Assembly (NCBI GenBank): GCA_964572955.1
Contig: CAZNGY010000013.1
Coordinates: forward strand, 1 to 43,007
Source of the DNA: UBA3775 sp964572955
GTDB lineage: Bacteria; Bacillota; Clostridia; Lachnospirales; Lachnospiraceae
Direction of reading: 5' to 3'
DNA: 43,007 nt
Position numbers and translations under genes: made by a program. The notes under the pieces are model-generated. The model did not search any database, had not been told where the DNA came from, and saw only the letters and a program-made list of their open reading frames with translations. Of this stretch, positions 8,041-15,846 are shown piece by piece. Position 1 is the first letter of the stretch; every line of letters starts with the position of its first letter.

Positions 8041-9384
8041 ATGTCAAATCCTTATTTACCAAACAATGAATATATCCCTGATGGCGAACCCCGAGTCTTC
8101 GGAGACCGGATTTACGTTTACGGTTCCCACGATCAGGCGTCATCCGATAAATTTTGCGACTATAAACTTAAAGTTTGGTCAGCTCCGCTCTCTGACCTGA
8201 ATAACTGGGTATGCCACGGCGATGCATTTCATACAAAAGCAGACAGAGATCACCCATCCGACACCGATTGGACTAACGATTCAAATGACTGCTATGCTCC
8301 TGATGTTGTTGAAAAAGACGGAAAATATTATCTCTTTGTCTATATTATGGGGGCAAAAGGCTGTGTAGCCGTAAGCGAGCGGCCTGAAGGTCCGTTTAAA
8401 CTCATATCCAAATATAAATATAATATAGAAAACCATCGTGACGACGGAACTTTTATCGATCCAGGAGTTTTAGTAGATGACGACGGACGTGTATATGTAT
8501 ATTGTGGATTTGAAAACAGTCACATGTGCGAACTCAATCCTGATAATATGTATGAGGTAATTGATGAATCATATATGGAAGACATAATACCAAAAGAACA
8601 GCCATTCAACTTCTTCGAAGCATGTTCCCCCAGAAAAGTCGGAAATACATACTACATGATTTATTCCCCTTGTGCTCCTGTTCTTCCCGGTGAAGGAGGC
8701 GGAAGCCGTTTATGTTATGCAACTTCTGATTCTCCAAGAGGGCCTTTCAAATATCGTGGAACCATCATCGATAACGGAATTGATTTTCCCGGTGGAAACA
8801 ATCATGGCTCAATATGTTTAATTAATGGTCAATGGTACATTTTTTATCATCGTATGACAAATGGTACCATCATGAGCCGCAGAGGCTGTGTTGAAAGAAT
8901 TGAAATACTGGAAGATGGTACAATACCTACGGTCGAAATGACCAGTCTTGGTTTTGAGAAATCCCTCAATCCTTATTCTTCCACACCAGCTGATATTGCA
9001 TGCGTCTTGAAAGGAGGGTGTCTGATAACCGAACATAATATTTTTGAAAGAGTTGTTACTAACATAACAGATAATTGTATAATCGGATATAAATATTACG
9101 ATTTTGGTGATGACTTTTCTAGTAAAACAATGGAATTTTCAGTCAGAGTTAAAGGTTTAGGAATGAGATCAATCATAGAGATACACATCGATTCCGAAGA
9201 TGGTGATGTTATCGGCAGCTGTAATATTGGTACTGACAGTGGTATTTACTCATCAATTGTTAATTCTGTATCCGGAAGACATGCTATTTTCTTTAAAGTT
9301 AAGAAAGATTTTGGAGGATGGTTCAAATCAATGACTGATGGACGTCTTCTTTTCGACCTTTCAGAATTTGTCTTTATAAAATAA
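8041..9384 (+). CDS. Glycoside hydrolase family 43 protein (beta-xylosidase / alpha-L-arabinofuranosidase type), intracellular
   Basis: Likely removes xylose or arabinose from plant-derived oligosaccharides inside the cell, as no signal peptide is present. The five-bladed propeller covers about residues 1-320. The expected catalytic acids are visible: general base D14 in YIPDGEP, pKa modulator D88 in CYAPDVV, general acid E193 in FFEACSP; H255 in GGNNHGS fits the usual central histidine. The last 110 residues look like a CBM6-type beta-sandwich (YYDFGDDFSSKTMEFSVRV, GGWFKSMTDGRLLFDLSEFVF). ATG at 8041 has AGGAGG upstream; the frame extends upstream to 7999 but without support. It is the only plus-strand gene in a conserved minus-strand block. 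Exact substrate is unknown. Confidence 0.88.
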   Translation: MSNPYLPNNEYIPDGEPRVFGDRIYVYGSHDQASSDKFCDYKLKVWSAPLSDLNNWVCHGDAFHTKADRDHPSDTDWTNDSNDCYAPDVVEKDGKYYLFVYIMGAKGCVAVSERPEGPFKLISKYKYNIENHRDDGTFIDPGVLVDDDGRVYVYCGFENSHMCELNPDNMYEVIDESYMEDIIPKEQPFNFFEACSPRKVGNTYYMIYSPCAPVLPGEGGGSRLCYATSDSPRGPFKYRGTIIDNGIDFPGGNNHGSICLINGQWYIFYHRMTNGTIMSRRGCVERIEILEDGTIPTVEMTSLGFEKSLNPYSSTPADIACVLKGGCLITEHNIFERVVTNITDNCIIGYKYYDFGDDFSSKTMEFSVRVKGLGMRSIIEIHIDSEDGDVIGSCNIGTDSGIYSSIVNSVSGRHAIFFKVKKDFGGWFKSMTDGRLLFDLSEFVFIK

Positions 9385-9564
9385 ATACGGTTATTCATAT
9401 TTTGCGATTTTGTAAAAAGCAGGCTTACTGTCAAAAAGACGTTTAATTTATACAGAAATAAACCATACATAACAAAAAACAGTGGCTCAGAGCAGCAATT
9501 TATAAATCATCCTTGAATGGATATAAGTAGATAATTAATTATACGTCAAAAAACATAAGAATAT

Positions 9565-9601
9565 AAAAAGACCTCATTTACTAAGCAAATGAGGTCTTTT
9601 T
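9565..9601. terminator. Bidirectional Rho-independent terminator (tRNA-Ser and GH43)
   Basis: Perfect 15-bp stem: 9565-9579 pairs with 9587-9601 around a seven-base loop, with five T at the end of the stem in both directions. It lies five bases beyond the tRNA-Ser 3' end and 180 bases downstream of GH43. Confidence 0.9.
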
Positions 9602-9606
9602 ATCAG

Positions 9607-9692
9607 CGGAAGCGGTGGGATTCGAACCCACGAGCCCCGGAGGACTACCTGATTTCGAGTCAGGGCCGTTATGACCACTTCGATACGCTTCC
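9607..9692 (-). tRNA. tRNA-Ser, anticodon CGA
   Basis: An 86-base tRNA with acceptor arms GGAAGCG (9692-9686) and CGCTTCC (9614-9608). The anticodon arm is CCTGA-CTCGAAA-TCAGG, giving anticodon CGA, which reads UCG. The long variable arm typical of tRNA-Ser (GTAGTCCTCCGGGGCT) and the T-arm GTGGGTTCGAATCCCAC are present. CCA is not encoded. It lies 21 bases downstream of holA on the same strand and is probably cotranscribed with it. Confidence 0.97.
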
Positions 9693-9713
9693 AAACATTA
9701 CCATGCTATTATA

Positions 9714-10691
9714 TTACATGTTAGAATATTTTTCAATAAAAATTTCTATTGCGAACCTGTCATTTAATTCACCACTTTTAATTCTGCGATCCATGTCAAG
9801 TCCGTCTTCAACAATTTGTCTCAATTTATCTAATGATGTACTCTTTCTGAGTCTTAAATATTTATCAACCATAAAATCCCTGATTCCGGTCAGCTTAACA
9901 ATATAACTCTTACTTTGACCTTCTGATGAAAGAAGCAGTGTCTGATACAAATTGTAATAGCTGAAAATAAGTCTGGTAAATATACTTCTGGTTTCTTCAT
10001 GTGCAAGAATAAGCTCATAATAAAGTTCAAGCGCCTTTGTACTATCACCCTGCATCATAGAATCTATCATGCGATAAATCTTGCCATCCGGTATTTCCGT
10101 ACAGATTATATCAACATCTTCTTTTCTAACTTCTCTCTGTCCGTAACAATATGCAGTCAGCTTATCAAGTTCTGAATTTATCCTTCCCATATCAGTTCCG
10201 ACTTTGTTTATAAAATATTCGCAAACAGATTCTGTAATCAAAAGTTTCCTTTGTTTTAAAGCTGCAGCTACGGATCTTTTTATATAATCCGTTTTTTGTA
10301 CACCAATTTCACAGCAATACCCATTTTCTGAAACAAATTTGTAAAGACTCTTTCGTTTGTCCACTGTAGATTCAACAAAAATAAAATAACTTGTTTCCGG
10401 TGCGTTCTTTAAATAATCAGCAACTTGATTTGTATTCTTAAACCATTCCGAATTATTTATTACTATAAGTCTTCTGTCTGCAAAAAATGGAAGTGTTTCA
10501 CTCACAGACATTACATCATTTAATGAAGTGTCTTTTCCTGAATAACTATTATAATTTATTCCCTCCTTATCAGGACAAATTGCAGACGTAAGTTTTTCCC
10601 GATATAAGTTCTTAAGGAAATCTTCCTCACCATACAAAAGGTAAAACCTTTGCAGTGAACTGTTCTTTATATCCTCTCTTATTCTGTTCAA
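9714..10691 (-). CDS. holA: DNA polymerase III subunit delta
   Basis: The delta subunit of the clamp loader opens the beta sliding clamp. It belongs to the YqeN/HolA family (AAA+-like fold without a working ATPase). Recognisable parts are FYLLYGEEDFLKNLYREKL at residues 16-34, LPFFADRRLIVINNSEWFK, the FVESTVDKRKSLYKF segment and GTDMGRINSELDKLTAYC. Length 325 aa is normal. The start codon is TTG at 10691; the next methionine lies past the conserved N-terminus and can be excluded. In B. subtilis the homologue also lies between comEC and rpsT. Confidence 0.93.
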   Translation of the reverse strand: MNRIREDIKNSSLQRFYLLYGEEDFLKNLYREKLTSAICPDKEGINYNSYSGKDTSLNDVMSVSETLPFFADRRLIVINNSEWFKNTNQVADYLKNAPETSYFIFVESTVDKRKSLYKFVSENGYCCEIGVQKTDYIKRSVAAALKQRKLLITESVCEYFINKVGTDMGRINSELDKLTAYCYGQREVRKEDVDIICTEIPDGKIYRMIDSMMQGDSTKALELYYELILAHEETRSIFTRLIFSYYNLYQTLLLSSEGQSKSYIVKLTGIRDFMVDKYLRLRKSTSLDKLRQIVEDGLDMDRRIKSGELNDRFAIEIFIEKYSNM

Positions 10692-10823
10692 AAGTAATAC
10701 CTACTTCCCTATATTCTTGGTCTGCCGTTATAATTCAGATAAAACCAATATCTGACATTACATATATCCGTATTAACTTTATTTCGGCAAACTGATAACC
10801 CTTTTTTATTCTATCTGATTCTT

Positions 10824-11699
10824 CTATATAAGGTTTCCTATGTGTTCACACATCAATACGGGCGTTTCGTAACCTTCTTTTGAATTATTGAGAATGTCTT
10901 TGTCCGGCTTGAATGCATCTTTTTGAAAAAGCAATACTATCGAAGAACCTCCAAATTGAAACTCACCTTTTTCCTCACCTGTTTCAACATATGCCTCTCC
11001 CTTTACACGGTTTACAATTCTGCCCACACCCATGGCACCAACTTCCATCATGGCAACACATGATCCATTTGATGTATTTATCAAAGACAGGCTTCTTGCA
11101 TTTTCAGAATAAACCTTAATATATTCCAAAACCCTGGGATTTACTGTATGAAGAAAACCGTCCAAGTATCTGTCACGTCCCTTTATCCCCGACACTGGAT
11201 AACTGTAATGATGATAATTGTCTACGCATAATCTTACCAGAACAAAATATCCATCATTAAATTTTTTTGACAAGTCCGGATTTCTTAAAAGAGATTCAAC
11301 CGTATATATTTTTCCCTTTATTCTAAATTTTGAACTGTCACTTATCTTCCTTATTGTAATTAATCCATCTGCCGGAGATGCCACTTCATTTTCCTCAAAA
11401 CTTCGTTTTCTGGCATCATGATATATCTGTCTTCCAAAAAAATCATTAAAGCTTTCATACTTTTTCGGAACACACCCTTTTAAAGAAATATCATTTATTT
11501 TTATAAACGGGTCAATTACCAGAGATGATAACCTGCTGTCAAGAATCACTCGCTCTGCATTTGAAAACGACTTGGATATAAGAATCCTAAGCAGCATCCT
11601 TCCCATTCTTGTTTCATAAAGATGTTTCACAGTCTTGCCGCCTGCAGATTTCTTGGAGACAATAATTCCCTGCCTTGTTTTATAAACGCCTGTTTTCAA
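10824..11699 (-). CDS. psd: Phosphatidylserine decarboxylase (class II, pyruvoyl-dependent)
   Basis: Converts phosphatidylserine to phosphatidylethanolamine at the membrane. The proenzyme cleaves itself to make a pyruvoyl group. The expected triad is visible: D111 in ASPADG, H163/H164 in NYHHYSY, and the cleavage site G251-S252 in FQFGGSSIV, where GGSS replaces the usual GGST. The C-terminal ILNNSKEGYETPVLMCEHIG matches clostridial class II enzymes. Length 291 aa is normal. The start is TTG at 11699 with AGGAGAG six bases upstream. It forms a pathway pair with pssA just upstream. Confidence 0.95.
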   Translation of the reverse strand: MKTGVYKTRQGIIVSKKSAGGKTVKHLYETRMGRMLLRILISKSFSNAERVILDSRLSSLVIDPFIKINDISLKGCVPKKYESFNDFFGRQIYHDARKRSFEENEVASPADGLITIRKISDSSKFRIKGKIYTVESLLRNPDLSKKFNDGYFVLVRLCVDNYHHYSYPVSGIKGRDRYLDGFLHTVNPRVLEYIKVYSENARSLSLINTSNGSCVAMMEVGAMGVGRIVNRVKGEAYVETGEEKGEFQFGGSSIVLLFQKDAFKPDKDILNNSKEGYETPVLMCEHIGNLI

Positions 11700-11723
11700 T
11701 TTTTCTCTCCTGCTTTATAAAAT

Positions 11724-11766
11724 ATGAGTCATAAATCACAGCTTATTCAACCGGAATATGACTCAT
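11724..11766 (-). other. Inverted repeat in the pssA-psd gap (possible weak terminator or attenuator)
   Basis: ATGAGTCATA (11724-11733) and its exact reverse complement (11757-11766), separated by 23 bases. On the minus strand the stem is followed by ATTTTATAAAG, too poor in T for a strong terminator. It ends just before the psd ribosome site. Confidence 0.45.
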
Positions 11767-11813
11767 TTAAAATTTAACTTATTACGTTGTATAAATAAAC
11801 AAATAGCCGCTTA

Positions 11814-12452
11814 TCATACAATCAGTACTGCAAAAAATAACAGAAGTGCCAGTAAAATAATTATAAAATTTCCTTTTCCATAAATTTTCGGTACCCTGAA
11901 ATTATATATGAAAAGAAATGCTGTAAGTAACAATATTGAACTATAAACAAACGGCAGATAACATCCCTTTCCGATTATCGAACCAATGCAATATGCAAAA
12001 GGGGATATTATTGCTGAATTTGTCACAGGAAGCCCCTCATAACTGTGTCTCTTTTCGTTTGTTTTACTCTGTCTTTCCTCTTCCATTACATTAAAGTATG
12101 CCAACCGTATTACAGCCCCCAGTGCTAAAGCCGCACCTGCAATAAATCCAATATACTCATATTCATTTTTTCCATAAAGACATATTCCCATAAATCCAGG
12201 AGTTACACCAAAACAAACCAGATCACAAAGTGAGTCTATTTGGATTCCAAACTTCTTCTCATAATCATTTCTTTTTATCTTTCTGGCTATCGTTCCGTCA
12301 AACATGTCACAAAGTCCTGCAAACATAAGACAAAAAAATCCCCAATTAAAAATCGAATGATATGCAAGAAACATTGCCAATAAAGCTGATGTAAACCCTA
12401 TATATGTCAATATCACGGAAGGATTATAAAATCCTACAAATCTTTTTTTCAT
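11814..12452 (-). CDS. pssA: CDP-diacylglycerol--serine O-phosphatidyltransferase
   Basis: Membrane enzyme that makes phosphatidylserine from CDP-diacylglycerol and serine. The CDP-alcohol phosphotransferase signature is complete: D-G-x2-A-R-x8-G-x3-D-x3-D is read from CDMFDGTIAR onward, ending FGIQIDSLCD. About six hydrophobic segments follow. Start: the ATG at 12452 has GGAGA six bases upstream; an ATG four codons earlier (12464) has no ribosome site. Length 212 aa is in the bacterial range. It supplies the substrate of Psd downstream and has its own promoter overlapping the end of comEC. Confidence 0.94.
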   Translation of the reverse strand: MKKRFVGFYNPSVILTYIGFTSALLAMFLAYHSIFNWGFFCLMFAGLCDMFDGTIARKIKRNDYEKKFGIQIDSLCDLVCFGVTPGFMGICLYGKNEYEYIGFIAGAALALGAVIRLAYFNVMEEERQSKTNEKRHSYEGLPVTNSAIISPFAYCIGSIIGKGCYLPFVYSSILLLTAFLFIYNFRVPKIYGKGNFIIILLALLLFFAVLIV

Positions 12453-12502
12453 AAAGTTCTCCATTTCGCAACAAGTTGCTCTTTTCCAGTAAAATCCTTT
12501 AA

Positions 12503-12531
12503 AGTATATACTTTGAGAGCTTTTTTGTCAA
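12503..12531 (-). promoter_or_regulatory. Strong SigA-type promoter of pssA-psd
   Basis: Minus strand TTGACA (12531-12526), 17-base spacer, TATACT (12508-12503). The -35 overlaps the TGA stop of comEC. A perfect 14-bp palindrome, AAAGTATATACTTT (12501-12514), covers the -10. Confidence 0.82.
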
Positions 12532-13589
12532 TGAACATAAGTACTGTGAATCACATTATAATCTTTTCTTAATGAAATGCTGCACTCTCCATTTTCATCC
12601 GTCCGTAATACTTCAACACCATAATATTCTAAATTCTGAATTGTTTCTTTGTGTGGATGTGCATATGAATTATCTATACCACAGGATATAACCGCAATAT
12701 CAGGTTTTATGTAATTAAGGAATTCTTCGCCTGTACTTGTTTTACTTCCATGATGCCCTACCTTTATTACATTCACGGAATCAATTTTCATATTCTTCAT
12801 TTCATCAACTACCAGGCTTTCTTTTTCCATCGGCAAATCACCCATAAATAACTCCTTAAAATCTCCGTACTCAAAAAGCAGCACCATTGATGTATCATTT
12901 GATGACTCCTCATTATTTCCTTCTCTGGGATAAAGACAGGTAAATGTCATATTTGCTATTTCAGCTTTTTCTCCCTGTGATATTTTAATAATCTCTGACA
13001 CGTTCATTCTTATTTTATCAAAACCACTATCATCATTTAAATCAGGTATTATTATCTTCACATCACTACCCTTATCAGTAAATATTTCCTCTGTAAGTCC
13101 ATTTACGTGATCTTCATCACTATGACTTAAAAAAATATAATTAGGATACTCATATCCCATATAATTCAAATACGATTCTACTGTATATTTATATATATTT
13201 TTCTTATCACTGCTACCGCAATCGATTAATACGGCATACTCCCCATATGTAATGACGCAACAGTCTCCTTGTCCGACATATAAATGTGCTATTTTAAGCT
13301 TTTCTGACTTAAATGGTAAAATGATCACCAATATAACCGACAATAAAACAACTGTTTGCTTAATCATATGTTTCTTTGCGAGAAAATGTATACCCAGAAT
13401 ACATAAAATCATTAAAAAGATACGTTTGAATCCTATTGCACCTGTATAGACTTCTGATAACGGCAGTCTGCCTGCAATACCGCATGAATATTCATATACC
13501 TTCAAAATCAAAAGTGCCGGCAATGCTGTACCCTTGCTTATTAATGTCGATACACAACCAAATCCTGCTCCTGCCAATCCTGACATCAA
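12528..13589 (-). CDS. comEC: ComEC C-terminal part (end of channel and metallo-beta-lactamase-like domain), out of frame with the N-terminal part
   Basis: Second half of the DNA-uptake channel ComEC. After the last membrane segments it carries the metallo-beta-lactamase-fold domain: HLYVGQGDCCVITYG, VLIDCGSS, FLSHSDEDHVNG (HxxxDH), KVGHHGSKTS and the end HPHKETIQNLEYYGVEVLRTDENG. The domain is intact and may act as the nuclease of the uptake machine. The frame is open from the T7 tract near 13657 downstream; a TTG at 13589 is the first formal start but has no evident ribosome site, so this is a fragment rather than a gene. Joined to the upstream part it gives a normal-sized ComEC of about 790 aa. 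Confidence 0.88.
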   Translation of the reverse strand: MMSGLAGAGFGCVSTLISKGTALPALLILKVYEYSCGIAGRLPLSEVYTGAIGFKRIFLMILCILGIHFLAKKHMIKQTVVLLSVILVIILPFKSEKLKIAHLYVGQGDCCVITYGEYAVLIDCGSSDKKNIYKYTVESYLNYMGYEYPNYIFLSHSDEDHVNGLTEEIFTDKGSDVKIIIPDLNDDSGFDKIRMNVSEIIKISQGEKAEIANMTFTCLYPREGNNEESSNDTSMVLLFEYGDFKELFMGDLPMEKESLVVDEMKNMKIDSVNVIKVGHHGSKTSTGEEFLNYIKPDIAVISCGIDNSYAHPHKETIQNLEYYGVEVLRTDENGECSISLRKDYNVIHSTYVH

Positions 13590-13647
13590 AACAACATCTG
13601 CAACAGGAAGTAATAGTGCGTTAAGAACAAATGAGTATGGACAGTAT

Positions 13648-14895
13648 TTATAAAAAAAGTTGAAGCTGTACCGGCATTAAACACAGTTGAACAAATGCAG
13701 AAAACAGTATCGCTTTTAAAATCCTGTTTCTTCCCTGTTTAACCAGACTCTCCCTTTGTCCCCCATCTTCTTTTTTAATCAAAAAAATTCTATCAATTTC
13801 TTTTTCTATCGGTTGATAAAAAATTATCCCCAAACCTGCCGCATAGGAAAGCAAAAAAGATATATCGTATAAGTACCCCGGGGTTTTTATCAAAATCAGC
13901 AATCCTGAAAAAGACAATGCAGTTAATCCGTCATTCTTCCTGCCCAGAAAATTCGAAAATATAGTAAATATTAAAGTGAATATGGCTCTTATGCACGAAA
14001 CCTGTCCACCAACAATCATACTGTATAAACAAAGAATAATCAGTGTCACAGCTGATGGAAACAAATACTTTGTCTTATCCTTTTGAAGCAATTTAAAGAG
14101 ACTCATTCCAAGGATGCTGATATGAAGCCCCGATATTGCAAGTATATGTGCAAATCCCGTATTTTGAAAATCTTCTTTTACGTCAGCATTAATATAGGTT
14201 TTATCCCCCGAAAGCATTGATATTATAATTCCGCTTTCTCTTTCAGGCAGAGATTTTTCCGTATTTGCTATCAATTTTTCCCTTATTAAACAAATACCTC
14301 TTTTCAATTTCCCAAAAATCGATTCATTTTTCTGTATTTTTGAAATATTATCGGAATATATGTAAGCTGCTATATTTCTCGTTAAATAGTATTTTCTAAT
14401 ATCAAACTCACCTTCATTCTTACTTTCATCGTAAAAAACAGGCGAGCCATAAATCATAACACTTTCTCCTGCTGTTACCTCTTCATTTTCCGTATATAAA
14501 AAAATCTTTTCATTTTCTACACATATTTCTGCACCACAGTTTTGAATACTTAAATCAGATAATACAAGCTTTTTCCCCTGCTTTTCATAAAAAACGTCAT
14601 CAACATAAGCACGAATTTTTACACTATCCGTTCCGATTTCTTTCATTACTGACTGTAAATCAGAAACTTCTTTTATTGTTGAAGCCCTGTTTTTTCCTAC
14701 AAAAACCATTACAAATCCGACAAATATAATAATTAAATGATATATAAACTCTTTCTTTTTACACGTACTCAAACATACAGCCAGTATATAACCCGTTGCT
14801 AAAAAAAATAAAAAAGACAAATTAATAAACGAATATTTTTCTGATAAAACACCTAATACATACATTCCCGCCGCTATACATAATGGGCGGTACAT
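13648..14895 (-). CDS. comEC: ComEC N-terminal part (OB-fold and competence channel), ends early at a frameshift
   Basis: First half of ComEC, the membrane channel that takes single-stranded DNA into the cell during transformation. It shows N-terminal membrane helices, a DUF4131-type OB region (KIRAYVDDVFYEKQGKKLVLSDL), then the channel domain with MLSGDKTYI, FQNTGFAHILAISGLHISILG, GGQVSCIRA and DISFLLSYAAGLGI. The frame stops at 13648, just after MPVQLQLF, where a run of seven T ends in TTATAA. Reading with one T less continues straight into the C-terminal part (YKYCPYSFVLNALLLPVADV). ATG at 14895 has AGGAGG. Ten bases separate it from the GerMN gene. Confidence 0.9.
   Translation of the reverse strand: MYRPLCIAAGMYVLGVLSEKYSFINLSFLFFLATGYILAVCLSTCKKKEFIYHLIIIFVGFVMVFVGKNRASTIKEVSDLQSVMKEIGTDSVKIRAYVDDVFYEKQGKKLVLSDLSIQNCGAEICVENEKIFLYTENEEVTAGESVMIYGSPVFYDESKNEGEFDIRKYYLTRNIAAYIYSDNISKIQKNESIFGKLKRGICLIREKLIANTEKSLPERESGIIISMLSGDKTYINADVKEDFQNTGFAHILAISGLHISILGMSLFKLLQKDKTKYLFPSAVTLIILCLYSMIVGGQVSCIRAIFTLIFTIFSNFLGRKNDGLTALSFSGLLILIKTPGYLYDISFLLSYAAGLGIIFYQPIEKEIDRIFLIKKEDGGQRESLVKQGRNRILKAILFSAFVQLCLMPVQLQLFL
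13652..13658. other. Homopolymer frameshift site inside comEC
   Basis: Seven A on the plus strand (seven T in the comEC coding strand). A net loss of one base here, or a gain of two, joins the two comEC frames without a gap in homology. It could be a real mutation, a slippage site or a sequencing error. Confidence 0.8.
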
Positions 14896-14905
14896 AACAC
14901 TCCTC

Positions 14906-15817
14906 CTATTTCTGATCCTCGTCTACCATATCGTAATTAGAGACAAGAGGATCTACACAATTCATAGTTCTATAACTGTCAATCTTAACACCGTCAACTG
15001 AAATAACAACACTGCTGACACCCGGAAGTTCCGACAGAGAATTAACAACAGAATATACTATCATTGAATCCGATATTCCATCCATGCCATCAGTAAAACT
15101 ATTGCTGAAATTAACATAGCAAATCATATTTTTTGTTACAATATTAATAAGTTTTGTTCCTTTCGGAACAGAATCAGACAATTCTTCATTATCTGTTCCC
15201 TTAATCAATTCCTCGATTACAATCTGTTCATCCGTATACATACTATCATAAGATACTTCCCTTATAACCTTATGAAGTTTTTCACCATTTATATCCGGAA
15301 AGTAAAGTGTTACTATAGCTTCTGCCTCTGAAACCGACATATCATATATAAATGACTCTCTGTTCATTCTGCCTACAAGCCGACCATTTACCATTAATTC
15401 TGATTCCCCTACATAAAAAAGAACATCATCTACGCTGGTAATTTGGCATAAAGTACTAACAACAGCCGCTCTTACCAAAGTCTCATCTGCTATTCCAAGC
15501 TCATAATAACCCTCATCAAAATAAACCGATAATGTACTCTCATTAAATTCAAAAAAATTTAAATTAACGTTTTTATATATCGGTGAAGCATACTTTTCAT
15601 TTTTGTAGTTTACAAGTGCATCCAGAAGTTCATTGATTATTTCCTCATCATTCTGTGCCTTAATTTCATAAGGAACCTTAACAAGACACATTTCACTTTT
15701 ATCTACCACCATAAGGAATTCACCATCAGTATAAGCTTCTTCATCCGAATCACTTTTTATACATGAGGAAAATATAAACATACTTACCAAAACAATCGAT
15801 ATTAAAATTTTTTTCAT
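14906..15817 (-). CDS. GerMN-domain lipoprotein
   Basis: Surface lipoprotein with two GerMN domains. The signal peptide ends in a lipobox, MFIFSSC, giving lipidation at the cysteine. Repeat one is about residues 55-155 and repeat two about 180-285; both show the GerMN pattern (ETLVRAAVVSTLCQITSVDDVLF; MIVYSVVNSLSELPGVSSVVISVDG). GerM of B. subtilis acts in sporulation and germination; LpqB of mycobacteria has the same domain and binds the sensor kinase MtrB. Start: ATG at 15817 preceded by AGGAGG; an ATG eight codons upstream lacks a ribosome site. It follows the kinase by 29 bases and precedes comEC by 10, so it is in the operon. Confidence 0.85.
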   Translation of the reverse strand: MKKILISIVLVSMFIFSSCIKSDSDEEAYTDGEFLMVVDKSEMCLVKVPYEIKAQNDEEIINELLDALVNYKNEKYASPIYKNVNLNFFEFNESTLSVYFDEGYYELGIADETLVRAAVVSTLCQITSVDDVLFYVGESELMVNGRLVGRMNRESFIYDMSVSEAEAIVTLYFPDINGEKLHKVIREVSYDSMYTDEQIVIEELIKGTDNEELSDSVPKGTKLINIVTKNMICYVNFSNSFTDGMDGISDSMIVYSVVNSLSELPGVSSVVISVDGVKIDSYRTMNCVDPLVSNYDMVDEDQK

Positions 15818-15846
15818 TATGCCTTTTCCTCCTTTACTCATATATT

